NCBI RefSeq assembly: GCF_002799155.1
Contig: NZ_NERD01000002.1
Coordinates: forward strand, 1,364,001 to 1,428,000
Direction: 5' to 3'
DNA length: 64,000 bases
DNA from: Stenotrophomonas maltophilia
Lineage (GTDB): Bacteria; Pseudomonadota; Gammaproteobacteria; Xanthomonadales; Xanthomonadaceae
The notes under the pieces are model-generated. The model searched no databases. It saw nothing but the letters and a program-made list of their open reading frames with translations, and was not told where the DNA came from. A program made the translations under genes and the position numbers. Of the stretch, positions 7,985-17,743 are shown piece by piece (position 1 is the stretch's first letter; each line of letters begins with the position of its first letter).

Positions 7985-8200
7985 CGCCACCGCGAAGGGT
8001 GGCGGACGATGCGTGGCTGCAAACCGGAAGAAGCGATGTCATAAGACCGGCGGGCCCGAGGGCCCCCACGCACCGCCCGCCATACAGGCCGACGGATTGC
8101 CCGCCGGCACCGGTTAAGAACGGTGCCGACGGGCAAGCGCAAACTACAGACATCGCTTTCTTCGGGTTTGCAGACCCGACCACCCTTTGTCGGTGGTGCG
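7985..8200 (-). repeat. Long structured inverted-repeat element, candidate leader RNA
   Basis: Two arms of about 25 nt, 8017-8040 (CTGCAAACCGGAAGAAGCGA...) and 8149-8173, are reverse complements with a couple of changes. Outside each arm is a local hairpin of the same kind: CGCCACC-GCGAAG-GGTGGCG (7985-8004) and ACCACC-CTTTGTC-GGTGGT (8179-8197). Between the arms, 8097-8112 and 8121-8136 form a 16-bp stem around GTTAAGAA. On the minus strand all of this lies upstream of the 118-residue ORF, starting 30 bases before its ATG. It could be a regulatory RNA leader or a palindromic mobile element. Confidence 0.6.
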
Positions 8201-8502
8201 CCATGGTGTTTACGCCGCCGCTTCGAATGCCAATAGAAATTCGCGAAGGAATCGCCGAATCCGAGAGCGAAGAACTATTGTTGCACGGACCATTCATGCA
8301 GCACGCGACACCACCAGACGCATTCGCGCAGCTGCTCTGCTGATGGCGAACCAAACTGGCGCAATCGCCCACGCCACAAGCGAATTGCGCGACACCCTTC
8401 TTTGCGACAGTTCTTAGTCTGCTTCGCCAGGCAGCGGCGCCGGATCAGCCGCACTCCCCGAAAATCGGTTCAATCCCGACAACACCAGCGAACCTCGCAG
8501 CC
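8201..8502. other. Intergenic stretch, no gene supported
   Basis: Convergent side of the LysR gene and upstream side of the structured leader. Open frames here are short and atypical. A minus-strand promoter for the 118-residue ORF probably lies within, but no clear hexamers are visible. Confidence 0.5.
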
Positions 8503-9420
8503 TCAACCAACGCCATCCTCAGCCGCATTCCCCACCAGCAACTCAATCATCGCCCGCGCCGCCGCCGATTGCCGCCGATGTGGCGCATAGATCACCGAGA
8601 ACGGCCGCGACCGCCCGCGCAGCTGCGGCAGCACCTCCACCAGCTGCCCACGCTGCAGCCGCTCGCGCACGATGAACTGATAGCTCTGGCAGATGCCGAT
8701 GCCCTGTTCGGCCAGCGACACCACGCCCAGCACATCGTCGGAGGTCTCGATGGACGAACGCGGCAGCAAGTCCACGTCGCGCCCACCGTCGCGGAAGATC
8801 CATGGCGCCAGCCGCCCGGTACGCGGCATCACAAACGGCAGGCACAGGTGCTGCTGCAGGTCGTCCAGCGCCTGCGGCGTGCCGCGGCGCTGCAGGTAGT
8901 CCGGCGCAGCCACCAGCAGCAGTGGGGCGTCCTCAAGCTTCCGCGCCACCAGCCCGCTGTCCGGCAGCTGGCCCAGGCGGATGGCCAGGTCGAAGCCTTC
9001 GGCCACCAGGTCCACGTTGCGGTTGGTGATGTTCAGTTCCACCTGCACCTGCGGGTACTGCTGCGCAAAGCGCGCCAGCACGGGCGGCAGCCGGTAGTGG
9101 CCATAGGTGGTAGGCACGCTCAGGCGCACGCGGCCGGCCAGCGCACCGTCCTGGGCCAGTACGTCACGCTCGGCGTCGTCCAGCAGGCCGAAGGCCGTGC
9201 GCACCTGTTCCAGATAAAGCCGCCCGGCGTCGGTCAGCCCTACGCGGCGGGTGGTCCGCTGCAGCAGCTGACGGCCCAGCCGCGCTTCAAGGCGGGTGAC
9301 CGCGCGGCTCAGCACCGAGGGGGTGGTGGACAGCGCCACCGCGCCGGCGGTGAACGAGCCGTGCTCGACCACCGCCAGGAACACCTCCACATCGCCCAGG
9401 TAGTCGAACTTGCGGCTCAT
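8503..9420 (-). CDS. LysR-family transcriptional regulator
   Basis: A 305-residue LysR-type regulator. The N-terminal winged helix-turn-helix reads VEVFLAVVEHGSFTAGAVAL...TPSVLSRAVTRLEARLG (about 10-50), and the effector-binding half follows from about residue 90. The sequence resembles the CrgA/YafC group (TTRRVGLTDAGRLYLEQVR). It is divergent from the DJ-1/PfpI-like gene, and the 97-bp spacer has an inverted repeat ATCGCC-N5-GGCGAT, the T-N11-A style of site these regulators use. It therefore probably controls its neighbour and itself. The inducer is unknown. Confidence 0.9.
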   Translation of the reverse strand: MSRKFDYLGDVEVFLAVVEHGSFTAGAVALSTTPSVLSRAVTRLEARLGRQLLQRTTRRVGLTDAGRLYLEQVRTAFGLLDDAERDVLAQDGALAGRVRLSVPTTYGHYRLPPVLARFAQQYPQVQVELNITNRNVDLVAEGFDLAIRLGQLPDSGLVARKLEDAPLLLVAAPDYLQRRGTPQALDDLQQHLCLPFVMPRTGRLAPWIFRDGGRDVDLLPRSSIETSDDVLGVVSLAEQGIGICQSYQFIVRERLQRGQLVEVLPQLRGRSRPFSVIYAPHRRQSAAARAMIELLVGNAAEDGVG

Positions 9421-9459
9421 TTAGCTCTCCGGGGAACAGATGTTTTGCGATGGGGCCAA

Positions 9460-9483
9460 TTTATCGCCGCTGGGGCGATGAAT
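9460..9483. promoter_or_regulatory. Probable LysR operator in divergent spacer
   Basis: ATCGCC (9463-9468) and GGCGAT (9474-9479) are separated by five bases inside TTTATCGCC...GGCGATGAAT. It lies midway between the two divergent start codons. Confidence 0.55.
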
Positions 9484-9507
9484 AAAGTGGCGGCCATTCC
9501 CCGATAG

Positions 9508-11028
<1,521 letters not shown>

Positions 11029-11405
11029 CAGAGCGTTCTCCTCTCAAGAGTGGGCTTTCTTCTTCATTCGTTCCCCGGTAGCGGGGCAAAGTGCTTGGCG
11101 ATTGCGACAAACATGGCAGCAACCGCGATGCCGACTGCGCCGGCACGACTGAAGGGGCCGGCGAGCCACGGATGCCGTAATCGGCATGCTGGAAATGCGG
11201 ATTATGTCGCGGCGCTTCTTCAAAGGCCTGCCGGGCGGCTGACCTGGGCCTTGGCCAGGACGCACGGCCCGCAGCCGCTGGCTCATTTCGCCAATCAAGG
11301 AGCAATTTGGCGCGCCGGTGAGTGGATCATCGCCGGGCGCTACAGGCAGGCCGGGTGGTGATATACCTGTGGTGCTCGATCCAGACTCAAAAGGACGTCA
11401 CTGAA
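11029..11405. other. Intergenic region, no gene supported
   Basis: Minus-strand frames of 84 and 96 codons overlap here but show no start context or family resemblance. It lies between divergent genes and should hold both promoters, though none stands out. Confidence 0.5.
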
Positions 11406-12779
11406 ATGGATGCTCAGGCAGATTCAATGTACCACGCCGACCAGCGTGACCACCATGCCGAAGCCGTGCTTGAGGCCTTCTTCGCCAAGCATCGCACCCC
11501 GGCCCTGGTGCTGCAGCGTTTCTACCCGCCGGCGGCATTCCCCAGGGTTCGCAGCCGTCTAGGCGGTCTGCCGCAATTGCCCGATGGGATGGATTGGCCG
11601 GTTGGGGAAAGTTATGGCGAAGCGGCGCCGATGCACTTCCTGGCGCAGATCGATTGCGCCGAGCTGCCACGCGTGGATCCCGATATGCCCTCGCAGGGCA
11701 TGCTGTTCTTTTTCGCCATGAACGACGAAGAGCAGATATGGGACACGGACGAACCACAGCAACGCGTGCGTGTACTGTACGCGGCTGAGGTCGCGGCCGA
11801 TCAGCACGTGCGTGCGCTGTCGGACGGTATGCGTCCGATTCTGAATGAAGGCCCCTCGGACCATGCGCACCGCAATCCCGCATGGCTGCTACCTGAGGAG
11901 GATGGGCCGTGCGTGCATGTTCAATGGCCCTTGGTGGCGCAGCGCATGGATACCTGGCCGGACGAGCTGGAGCTGCCGCCGGGTGAGGAGGATCGGCCGT
12001 ATTACGATATCTACCCCTCGCGCCGGGACGAAATGCGGCTGGGTGCGGTGGTGGCGGCCACGGGCCTGTTTCCGCGCGCGGATGCAGCCACGGAATGGGA
12101 GCGCCCGCAGTCGCCTGCGTGGACCTTCCCGGTGCAATGGCTGCGTTACCAGACCGATTTTCCCCATGTAGGCATCATCATTGACCGCCTTTCGCGGGTG
12201 ATCGGCAATGAGCGGCGTGCAGGCAAGCGCGGGGGTATTGATTACGCCGATGTACGCGCATGGGTGAAGCGCGCCGCCGCCATTGGCCTGGACGAAGCCC
12301 CGGATGATGCAACGCGGGAGGCATTCCGTGAGTGGATTATCGGACAGATCAGCGACGACTTCGAGCGTATGACGCTGACCGATCTGAGCATGGGCCGGGC
12401 GTTCACAAAGGGACTGCTGGCGGCAGTTGCCTACGCGGCAGGCTCGCCGGCTGCGGCCGCGCGCATTCCTGCACTGATGTACCGCCACTTGCAGGACGAA
12501 CATCTGCCGTTTGATGAAAGCCTGGGCACGTTGCCTGATGGCCGCAAGCGCTGCGCCGAGACGCGCGTGCACCAGATGCTGGGGCACGCACCGCGCTTGC
12601 ACGGCATCGTGCCCGACGTGGAAGGCGAGGGCGACGCGGTCTGCCTGCGGCAGTTGGCGTGTGACCCGGCGATTGATCTGGTCTTTGGTGACTGTGGCCA
12701 GGCCACGTTCTGGTTGAGTCGTGAGGATCTGCGCAACTGCAGGTTTGACCGCGTCGTGGGCGTGGTGGAGTCGCATTGA
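11406..12779 (+). CDS. DUF1963 (YwqG-like) protein
   Basis: A 457-residue protein of the DUF1963 family, of unknown function. The diagnostic stretches are SRLGGLPQLPDGMDWPVG (about 50-67), a beta-rich core with MHFLAQIDCAELP, GMLFFFAMNDEEQ, and the C-terminal LGHAPRLHG...LQLACD-type segment ending GQATFWLSREDLRNCRFDRV. The ATG at 11406 follows AAGGACG; earlier in-frame codons look non-coding. Family members are cytosolic and often near toxin or immunity genes, but nothing here indicates such a role. It is followed by an unrelated lipoprotein gene. Confidence 0.8.
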   Translation: MDAQADSMYHADQRDHHAEAVLEAFFAKHRTPALVLQRFYPPAAFPRVRSRLGGLPQLPDGMDWPVGESYGEAAPMHFLAQIDCAELPRVDPDMPSQGMLFFFAMNDEEQIWDTDEPQQRVRVLYAAEVAADQHVRALSDGMRPILNEGPSDHAHRNPAWLLPEEDGPCVHVQWPLVAQRMDTWPDELELPPGEEDRPYYDIYPSRRDEMRLGAVVAATGLFPRADAATEWERPQSPAWTFPVQWLRYQTDFPHVGIIIDRLSRVIGNERRAGKRGGIDYADVRAWVKRAAAIGLDEAPDDATREAFREWIIGQISDDFERMTLTDLSMGRAFTKGLLAAVAYAAGSPAAAARIPALMYRHLQDEHLPFDESLGTLPDGRKRCAETRVHQMLGHAPRLHGIVPDVEGEGDAVCLRQLACDPAIDLVFGDCGQATFWLSREDLRNCRFDRVVGVVESH

Positions 12780-12870
12780 TTGGGCACGGCGGGGCTGCCA
12801 TGGCACCATGACGGGCTGGCCTCGTCCTTCAGGGCGGTGCCGTTTTCCCAGGGAAGCCCTCGAACACGAC

Positions 12871-13602
12871 ATGCGAACGTCCTTCTTCATTCTCTCCGCC
12901 CTGTGCCTTGGCCTGCTGTCTGGCTGCGCCAGTGGCCCGGAGGAGCACGCCTCAAGCCGCGAAATCTCCGGTGCGTTCGTGGCCGACGATGGCCAGCTGT
13001 ACCTGCTGCCGCGCTATGACGAGCCGATGCGCTTCAATGCCGCGCCGTTCCGTGACTACCGTGCGCTGATGGACAGCCCGCTGCGCGAGGCGGTGGTCTG
13101 CGCGCAGATGTACTTCCATGAGGACTGGCGCGACCCGGCCAACAAGGCCAAGGTGCACGGCAGCTATGCGCTGCTGCTGCGGCCGGAGCAGGTGACGCCG
13201 GAGCAGGCCGCGCAGTTCAAGCTGGAGCGGATTGAGGTGCTCCCGCGCGAGGCGAAGTATGTGGACGAGCGTGCGCGCTACTACCTGCCGCAGGACCGGA
13301 GCCGTTATGCGCTGGCGTTTGATCGGGCCTGCAATCTTTCAAGGAAGGGCGGCAGCTATTACAGCGCGCTGTTCGAGGGCGACGGCGAGCGGGTGAAGTT
13401 GCCGGATGCTGCGGCGCTGGCAGAGAGGGGGAAGCTGGACCAGCCCATCAATGCGCGGGCGCAGCGGATCCTGCCGGAGAGGGAGGACAAGCCGGGTGTG
13501 GGTTCGGCGGCGGGCAAGGTGCTGGGCGCGGCGTTGGTGCCGGTGGCGGTGCCGGTGTTTGTGCTGAGCCTGCCGTTCCTGGGGCCGGATCATTGGAAGT
13601 GA
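12871..13602 (+). CDS. Putative lipoprotein of unknown function
   Basis: A 243-residue protein with a lipoprotein signal peptide: MRTSFFILSALCLGLLSGCA, lipobox LLSGC with the cysteine at residue 19. The mature part is charged and has no domain I recognise; the C-terminus ends in a hydrophobic segment (GKVLGAALVPVAVPVFVLSL), which could insert in a membrane. The ATG at 12871 is chosen because the signal peptide begins there. A SMAG-type palindrome follows the stop. Confidence 0.7.
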   Translation: MRTSFFILSALCLGLLSGCASGPEEHASSREISGAFVADDGQLYLLPRYDEPMRFNAAPFRDYRALMDSPLREAVVCAQMYFHEDWRDPANKAKVHGSYALLLRPEQVTPEQAAQFKLERIEVLPREAKYVDERARYYLPQDRSRYALAFDRACNLSRKGGSYYSALFEGDGERVKLPDAAALAERGKLDQPINARAQRILPEREDKPGVGSAAGKVLGAALVPVAVPVFVLSLPFLGPDHWK

Positions 13603-13620
13603 AAAGGCGTTGAGGGAGAG

Positions 13621-13645
13621 CCATCCACGCGTGACGTGGATCTAC
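13621..13645 (-). repeat. SMAG-type (GTAG) REP element
   Basis: On the minus strand GTAG is followed by the palindrome ATCCACGTCACGCGTGGAT. This head-plus-hairpin layout is the Stenotrophomonas GTAG repeat. It lies between two co-directional genes. Confidence 0.75.
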
Positions 13646-13681
13646 TTGGGTATCGCCTGAAAGTTCATCCTGGAGATCTGT

Positions 13682-14161
13682 GTGTCCAGCACGCTGGAAA
13701 CTGTTTTGAAGACCGTAGGCTTCATTGTCCTCGCGGCACTTCCGTTGGTGATCCTCTGGTTCACACTTCGGCGAATGTCGGCATCTGCTCGCTCGTCCGT
13801 GAAATCGGGGCTGCGTTTGCATGCCCCGCGCCGGATTTCCGGTAAGTCCATGACCCTGGTGATGGTGGATGGAAAAGAGGATCGGGAGCACTACTTCTTT
13901 GATGCGGAGTCCTTCTACCTGCGGCGTGGCCCGGTGCCTACGGCCGTTCCGCTCTCGCAGATCACCTCAGTCACGCGAACGTCCGATGTCATCTACGGTC
14001 GCTATGTCTGGCAGGTGTGCTTCAGCAAAGCGTCGGGCAGAAAGTGCGTGACGTTCACCAACAACCTGACGCTGTTCAACCGCGACTTTCTGCTCTTTCT
14101 GGAGGCGGTGCAGAAGGCCAACCCGCTGGCGACCGTTGATCGAGCAGGCATCCGCTTCTAG
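13682..14161 (+). CDS. Small membrane-anchored hypothetical protein
   Basis: A 159-residue protein with one N-terminal membrane helix (VGFIVLAALPLVILWFTLRR, about 12-31) and a cytoplasmic domain that looks PH-like: short strands such as EHYFFDAESFYLRR and ITSVTRTSDVIYGRYVW, ending in a helix (LFNRDFLLFLEAVQK). The start is GTG at 13682 after CTGGAG. Function unknown. Confidence 0.65.
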   Translation: MSSTLETVLKTVGFIVLAALPLVILWFTLRRMSASARSSVKSGLRLHAPRRISGKSMTLVMVDGKEDREHYFFDAESFYLRRGPVPTAVPLSQITSVTRTSDVIYGRYVWQVCFSKASGRKCVTFTNNLTLFNRDFLLFLEAVQKANPLATVDRAGIRF

Positions 14162-14241
14162 CTGAGGGCCAATAGGGGGGCACTTAAAGGGACGAGCCGG
14201 TGAAGCTACACTGGCCGCCTATGCCTGTTGGAAGCACGCCC

Positions 14242-15024
14242 ATGTTCAGTGGAAAGGTCGCCGTGGTCACCGGCTCCACCAGCGGTATCGGTCTTGGCAT
14301 TGCTACGGCATTGGCGCGGCAGGGTGCCTACATCGTGCTGAATGGCTTTGGCGATGCAGTGGAGATCGAACGCATCCGTACCAACTTGGAAGCCGAGTTC
14401 GGTGTACGGGTGGTGCACGATGGCGCGGACCTGTCCCGTGGCGAGGCGGTGCGCGAAATGATCGCCCGCGCCGTCGCGAAGATGGGCCGCATCGACATCC
14501 TGCTGAACAACGCCGGCATCCAGCACACCGCGTCGATCGAGGAGTTCCCGGTCGAGAAGTGGGATGCGATCCTGGCGTTGAATCTGTCGGCGGTGTTCCA
14601 TGCAACGGCGGCGGCGTTGCCGCATATGAAGCAGCAGGGCGCCGGTCGCATCATCAACATCGCCTCGGTGCACGGCTTGGTCGGCTCGGTGAACAAGTCG
14701 GCCTATGTGGCGGCCAAGCATGGGGTGGTGGGCTTCACCAAGGTGACGGCGCTGGAGAACGCAGGCACGGGCATCACCGCCAATGCCATCTGCCCGGGTT
14801 GGGTGCGTACGGCGCTGGTCGAGCAGCAGATCACCGCGTTGGCAGAGAAGGACGGCACGGATCAGGAAGCTGCGGCCCGCGCGTTGTTGGCTGAGAAGCA
14901 GCCGTCGTTGCAGTTCGTGACGCCCGAGCAGCTGGGCGAGATGGTGGTGTTCCTGGCCTCGGACGCCGCCGCGCAGATCACCGGCACGGCGCTGCCGGTC
15001 GATGGTGGCTGGACCGCCCGCTAG
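14242..15024 (+). CDS. bdhA: 3-hydroxybutyrate dehydrogenase (SDR)
   Basis: A 260-residue classical short-chain dehydrogenase that oxidises 3-hydroxybutyrate to acetoacetate with NAD. The Rossmann motif is TGSTSGIGLGIA (11-22), followed by NNAG, the catalytic serine in INIASVHG, YVAAKH (Tyr-x3-Lys) and the NAICPGWV motif. The insert LVEQQITALAEKDG...LAEKQPSLQFVTPEQLGE is typical of this enzyme rather than other SDRs. The ATG at 14242 (GGAAG upstream) is preferred over the GTG at 14200. A strong terminator hairpin follows. Confidence 0.9.
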   Translation: MFSGKVAVVTGSTSGIGLGIATALARQGAYIVLNGFGDAVEIERIRTNLEAEFGVRVVHDGADLSRGEAVREMIARAVAKMGRIDILLNNAGIQHTASIEEFPVEKWDAILALNLSAVFHATAAALPHMKQQGAGRIINIASVHGLVGSVNKSAYVAAKHGVVGFTKVTALENAGTGITANAICPGWVRTALVEQQITALAEKDGTDQEAAARALLAEKQPSLQFVTPEQLGEMVVFLASDAAAQITGTALPVDGGWTAR

Positions 15025-15048
15025 CGGACCGGCATCGGCCGCGTTGCC

Positions 15049-15080
15049 GACGCCGCAGCAGCCAAGGCGCCTGCGGCGTC
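15049..15080. terminator. Hairpin between convergent genes
   Basis: GACGCCGCAG (15049-15058) and CTGCGGCGTC (15071-15080) form a perfect 10-bp stem, placed between the 3' ends of bdhA and the SRPBCC gene. A short T-rich tail is lacking. Confidence 0.6.
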
Positions 15081-15096
15081 GTCCCGACGCAGCCGT

Positions 15097-15561
15097 CTAC
15101 TGCGGCTTGGCAAACACATCCAGCCCCTTGCCCGTCTCCAACAACGACTTCAGGCTGGACAGCACGATCGGCCAGCCCTGGCGGATGCCGGTATCCATGC
15201 CGCTGCCCGGTTGCAGCTGGTCATGGGTGACGGTCAGCCGCACCATGTCCTGGTACGGCACGATCTCGAAGGTGACGCGGCTGTAGGCGGCCGGATCATC
15301 GGCCTGCGAGGCGCCGGCCCAGGTGATCACCAGCCGCGAGGGCGGGGTGCTTTCCACCACCTCGCCGACCAGCTCGACCTTGCGTTCGTCGTTGGCGCGC
15401 ACATGCTGCCAGCGCGAGCCTGGCTTCCAGTCGGAGACGTTTTCGTGGCCCCAGTAGGTACGGGCAATCTCGGGGCGGGTGATGGCTTCGAACACCTTCT
15501 GTGGCGTGGAGGCAATGTAGATCACGTGGATGAAGCGGGTGGACTCTGCGGACATCGTCAT
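15097..15561 (-). CDS. SRPBCC/AHSA1-family protein (operon third gene)
   Basis: A 154-residue START-like (AHSA1/CalC) protein: FIHVIYIASTPQKVFEAITR near the N-terminus and the family's C-terminal helix IRQGWPIVLSSLKSLLETG. Such proteins bind hydrophobic ligands; the substrate is unknown. Its ATG overlaps the stop of the ArsR gene by four bases (ATGA), so the two are translationally coupled. Confidence 0.85.
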   Translation of the reverse strand: MTMSAESTRFIHVIYIASTPQKVFEAITRPEIARTYWGHENVSDWKPGSRWQHVRANDERKVELVGEVVESTPPSRLVITWAGASQADDPAAYSRVTFEIVPYQDMVRLTVTHDQLQPGSGMDTGIRQGWPIVLSSLKSLLETGKGLDVFAKPQ

Positions 15562-15872
15562 TCTCCTTCCAGTTCTCGTTTCAGGTCATGCAGCAGGCTC
15601 AGGCGCTGCTGTTCGAACTTGCGTACCCAGCGCTCGTAGATGTCGTGCAACGGCACGGGGTTGATGAAGTGCAGCTTCTCGCGGCCACGCCGCACGGTGC
15701 TGATCAGGTTGGCGTCTTCCAGCAGGCCCAGGTGCTGGGTGGCCGACTGCCGGGTCATCTGGAGGTGCTCGCACAGCTGGCCCAGGGTCTGGCCGTTGTT
15801 GGCACAGAGCAGATCCAGCAGGGTCCTGCGGGTGGGATCGGCCAGGGCTTTGAAGACCTTGTCTGGATCCAT
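15558..15872 (-). CDS. ArsR-family regulator (operon second gene)
   Basis: A 104-residue winged-helix ArsR regulator: MDPDKVFKALADPTRRTLLD, with the recognition helix at MTRQSATQHLGLLEDANLI. There is no metal-binding CxC motif, as is usual in ArsR proteins paired with SRPBCC partners. The frame extends further upstream, but the start at 15872 matches the family and lies eight bases after the upstream gene. It probably controls this three-gene operon. Confidence 0.85.
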   Translation of the reverse strand: MDPDKVFKALADPTRRTLLDLLCANNGQTLGQLCEHLQMTRQSATQHLGLLEDANLISTVRRGREKLHFINPVPLHDIYERWVRKFEQQRLSLLHDLKRELEGE

Positions 15873-15880
15873 GCGGTGCG

Positions 15881-16336
15881 TCAGTTCCACTCGTCGATCT
15901 TGATGTCGCGCGGGCTGGGTTGGCCGCGGCCGGTTTCCAGCAGGGATTTCAGGCTCATCAGGAACATGGCCCACTTGGTGTTGCAGTGGCGGATGAACTC
16001 GGCGCGCTCGCCCCAGCCATGGTGGGTGAACAGCACGATGCTGTATTCGTCTTCCTGGTGCAGGGCAAAGCGGATGTGGGTGCCGGTCCATTCCGGCGGC
16101 CCGGCCAGCACTTCCCACAGCACCAAGCTGCTGGGCTGCAGTTCGCGCAGCTTCATCTGCATGGCGCCGCGGTCTTCGCCGTTGGCGGTGAAGCGCAGTT
16201 TCAGGGTGCCGCCTGGGTGGCGGTCGCCTTCGGTTTCCTCGGTCCACCAGCCGGCGACGCCTTCGGGGGTGGCCAGGGCCTGGTAGACCTGGGCGACGGG
16301 TGCCTTGATGCCGATTCTGTGAGCGATCTCGAGCAT
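15881..16336 (-). CDS. SRPBCC/AHSA1-family protein (operon first gene)
   Basis: A 151-residue START-like protein: MLEIAHRIGIKAPVAQVYQA, GVAGWWTEETEG and the C-terminal helix KWAMFLMSLKSLLETGRG. It is related to, but clearly distinct from, the third gene of the operon. The start at 16336 has GGAGG upstream; the longer frame is rejected. It is the first gene transcribed, so the promoter lies near 16340-16420. Confidence 0.85.
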   Translation of the reverse strand: MLEIAHRIGIKAPVAQVYQALATPEGVAGWWTEETEGDRHPGGTLKLRFTANGEDRGAMQMKLRELQPSSLVLWEVLAGPPEWTGTHIRFALHQEDEYSIVLFTHHGWGERAEFIRHCNTKWAMFLMSLKSLLETGRGQPSPRDIKIDEWN

Positions 16337-16508
16337 GTCTGGTTCCTCCGGTGGGAGGGCGGCCTGCGGTGTGGGCCGTCCATGGATCGACAATAGGCAG
16401 GTAAATGCCTGCATGGCAATGGCCGTCATCGCGTTCCGTGGCGACGGTCGCGCTCTGCGCGGCTTCGTTCAGGCCGGGCTGTCACTGGGCGAGCGCCTCC
16501 AAGGGTGG

Positions 16509-16538
16509 TTGACAGCCAGTCAACCTACTAGTAGGTTG
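16509..16538 (+). promoter_or_regulatory. TetR promoter with embedded 18-bp operator
   Basis: TTGACA (16509-16514), a 17-base spacer and TAGGTT (16532-16537) form a promoter. The perfect palindrome CAACCTACTAGTAGGTTG (16521-16538) covers the spacer and -10. The ATG follows at 16544, so transcription probably starts at or next to the start codon. The same core recurs at 17185-17199. Confidence 0.75.
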
Positions 16539-16543
16539 AAGGC

Positions 16544-17131
16544 ATGAAAGACGCACTCTCGCCCAAGGCACAGGAGATCCTGGCGCACGCCCGTTCGCTG
16601 CTGGAAGCCGGTGGGTACAACGGTTTCAGCTATGCGGACGTGTCGGCGCGGGTGAACATCAGCAAGGCCAGCATCCATCACCATTTCCCCAGCAAGGCCG
16701 ACCTGGTGCGCACGGTGGTGGTGCTCTACCGCGCCGAGGCCCGCGAGGGGCTGGCGCTGCTGGACCGGCAGCTGGACGATCCGCTGAAGGCGCTCAACGC
16801 CTATGTGGATTACTGGTCCACCTGCATTGCCGGCGGCACGTCCTCGTTCTGCATCTGCGCGATGCTGGCGGCCGAGGCACCGATGATTCCGCCCGAGATT
16901 GCCGAGGAGGTGCGTGGGCATTTCGAGGATCTGAGCGGGTGGCTGGCGGTGACCTTGGAGAAGGGCGTGGCCCAAGGACAGCTGCGGCTGCAGGGGCCGG
17001 CGGCCGATGAGGCCAAGGCGTTCATGTCGGCAGTGCACGGCGCAATGCTGGCCGCGCGCGGGTTGGGCGATGCCGCGATGTTCGCGACGCTGGCGCGACT
17101 GGCCATTGCACGGGTGAGTGCGACGGCCTGA
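16544..17131 (+). CDS. TetR-family regulator
   Basis: A 195-residue TetR repressor. The helix-turn-helix is in YADVSARVNISKASIHHHFPSKADLV (about 27-52), and the ligand-binding half resembles the C-terminal domain family with TSSFCICAMLAAEAP. It begins directly behind a promoter filled by a perfect palindrome; the same palindrome precedes the next gene, so it likely represses itself and that membrane protein. The ligand is unknown; regulators of this subgroup often sense electrophiles or oxidants. Confidence 0.9.
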   Translation: MKDALSPKAQEILAHARSLLEAGGYNGFSYADVSARVNISKASIHHHFPSKADLVRTVVVLYRAEAREGLALLDRQLDDPLKALNAYVDYWSTCIAGGTSSFCICAMLAAEAPMIPPEIAEEVRGHFEDLSGWLAVTLEKGVAQGQLRLQGPAADEAKAFMSAVHGAMLAARGLGDAAMFATLARLAIARVSATA

Positions 17132-17182
17132 CGGATGTGTGGTGGCCTGCGGCAGCGCGGGCCTTCTTTTTACTCCATCAGC

Positions 17183-17205
17183 CTACCTACTAGTAGGTTT
17201 ATACT
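17183..17205 (+). promoter_or_regulatory. Second copy of the TetR operator
   Basis: ACCTACTAGTAGGTT (17185-17199) repeats the core of the operator at 16521-16538 and abuts the -10-like TATACT (17200-17205) of the membrane-protein gene. No good -35 is visible. Confidence 0.75.
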
Positions 17206-17222
17206 CATCAAGAGAGATTTCC

Positions 17223-17717
17223 ATGGCACACCCTCTGTCTGCGCTTGGCGCGATCCACACCGCCGTCAGTCTGGTTCCGGTCCTGGCCGGGCTGTACGGC
17301 TTCCTCCGCCACCGCGCGATCGATCCGGCCACCCGCGCGGGCAAGCTCTATTTGCTGGGCCTGGTGCTGTCGGTGGTGACCTCGTTCACCGTGTCCAGCA
17401 CCGGCGGGCTCAATCCCGGCCACGCATTCGGCGTGATCGTGCTGCTGGTGGCATTCGGCGGGGTGCTGGCGGCACGGCTGCGCGTCCTCGGCCGCACCGC
17501 ACCGTACCTGTCCACTTTCGCGCTGTCGTTGAGTTTTCTGCTGTCGCTGGTGCCGGGCGTGAATGAAACGCTGACGCGCCTGCCGTTGTCGCATCCGATC
17601 GCCGCGGCGCCGCTGGCGCCGGTGATCCTGCACACGCTGCTGGGCTGCGCGGTGGTATTCGTGATCGGATTCTTGGCGCAGTGCTGGCGGATCCATGCGC
17701 GCGGCGGACGCCGGTAA
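17223..17717 (+). CDS. TetR-controlled small integral membrane protein
   Basis: A 164-residue protein with four likely membrane helices (about 6-28, 40-60, 66-88 and the pair 96-112/134-155). The short hydrophilic loops have no catalytic motif. It resembles, loosely, DUF2306-type membrane proteins. The ATG at 17223 follows AGAGAG. The operator shared with the upstream TetR gene suggests it is the regulator's main target. Function unknown. Confidence 0.75.
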   Translation: MAHPLSALGAIHTAVSLVPVLAGLYGFLRHRAIDPATRAGKLYLLGLVLSVVTSFTVSSTGGLNPGHAFGVIVLLVAFGGVLAARLRVLGRTAPYLSTFALSLSFLLSLVPGVNETLTRLPLSHPIAAAPLAPVILHTLLGCAVVFVIGFLAQCWRIHARGGRR

Positions 17718-17743
17718 AGCGTTGCGCCGGCCGTGCGCGGCGA

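Noticed and set aside
7914..8372. 152-codon minus-strand frame through the structured leader
   Set aside because: It follows the inverted-repeat element rather than a protein pattern and overlaps the 118-residue ORF in another frame.
600..8500. Direct repeat of the guaA 3' end marking an island right boundary
   Set aside because: No second copy of the last guaA bases (GAGTGGGAGTGA) was found in the window, so island ends cannot be drawn.
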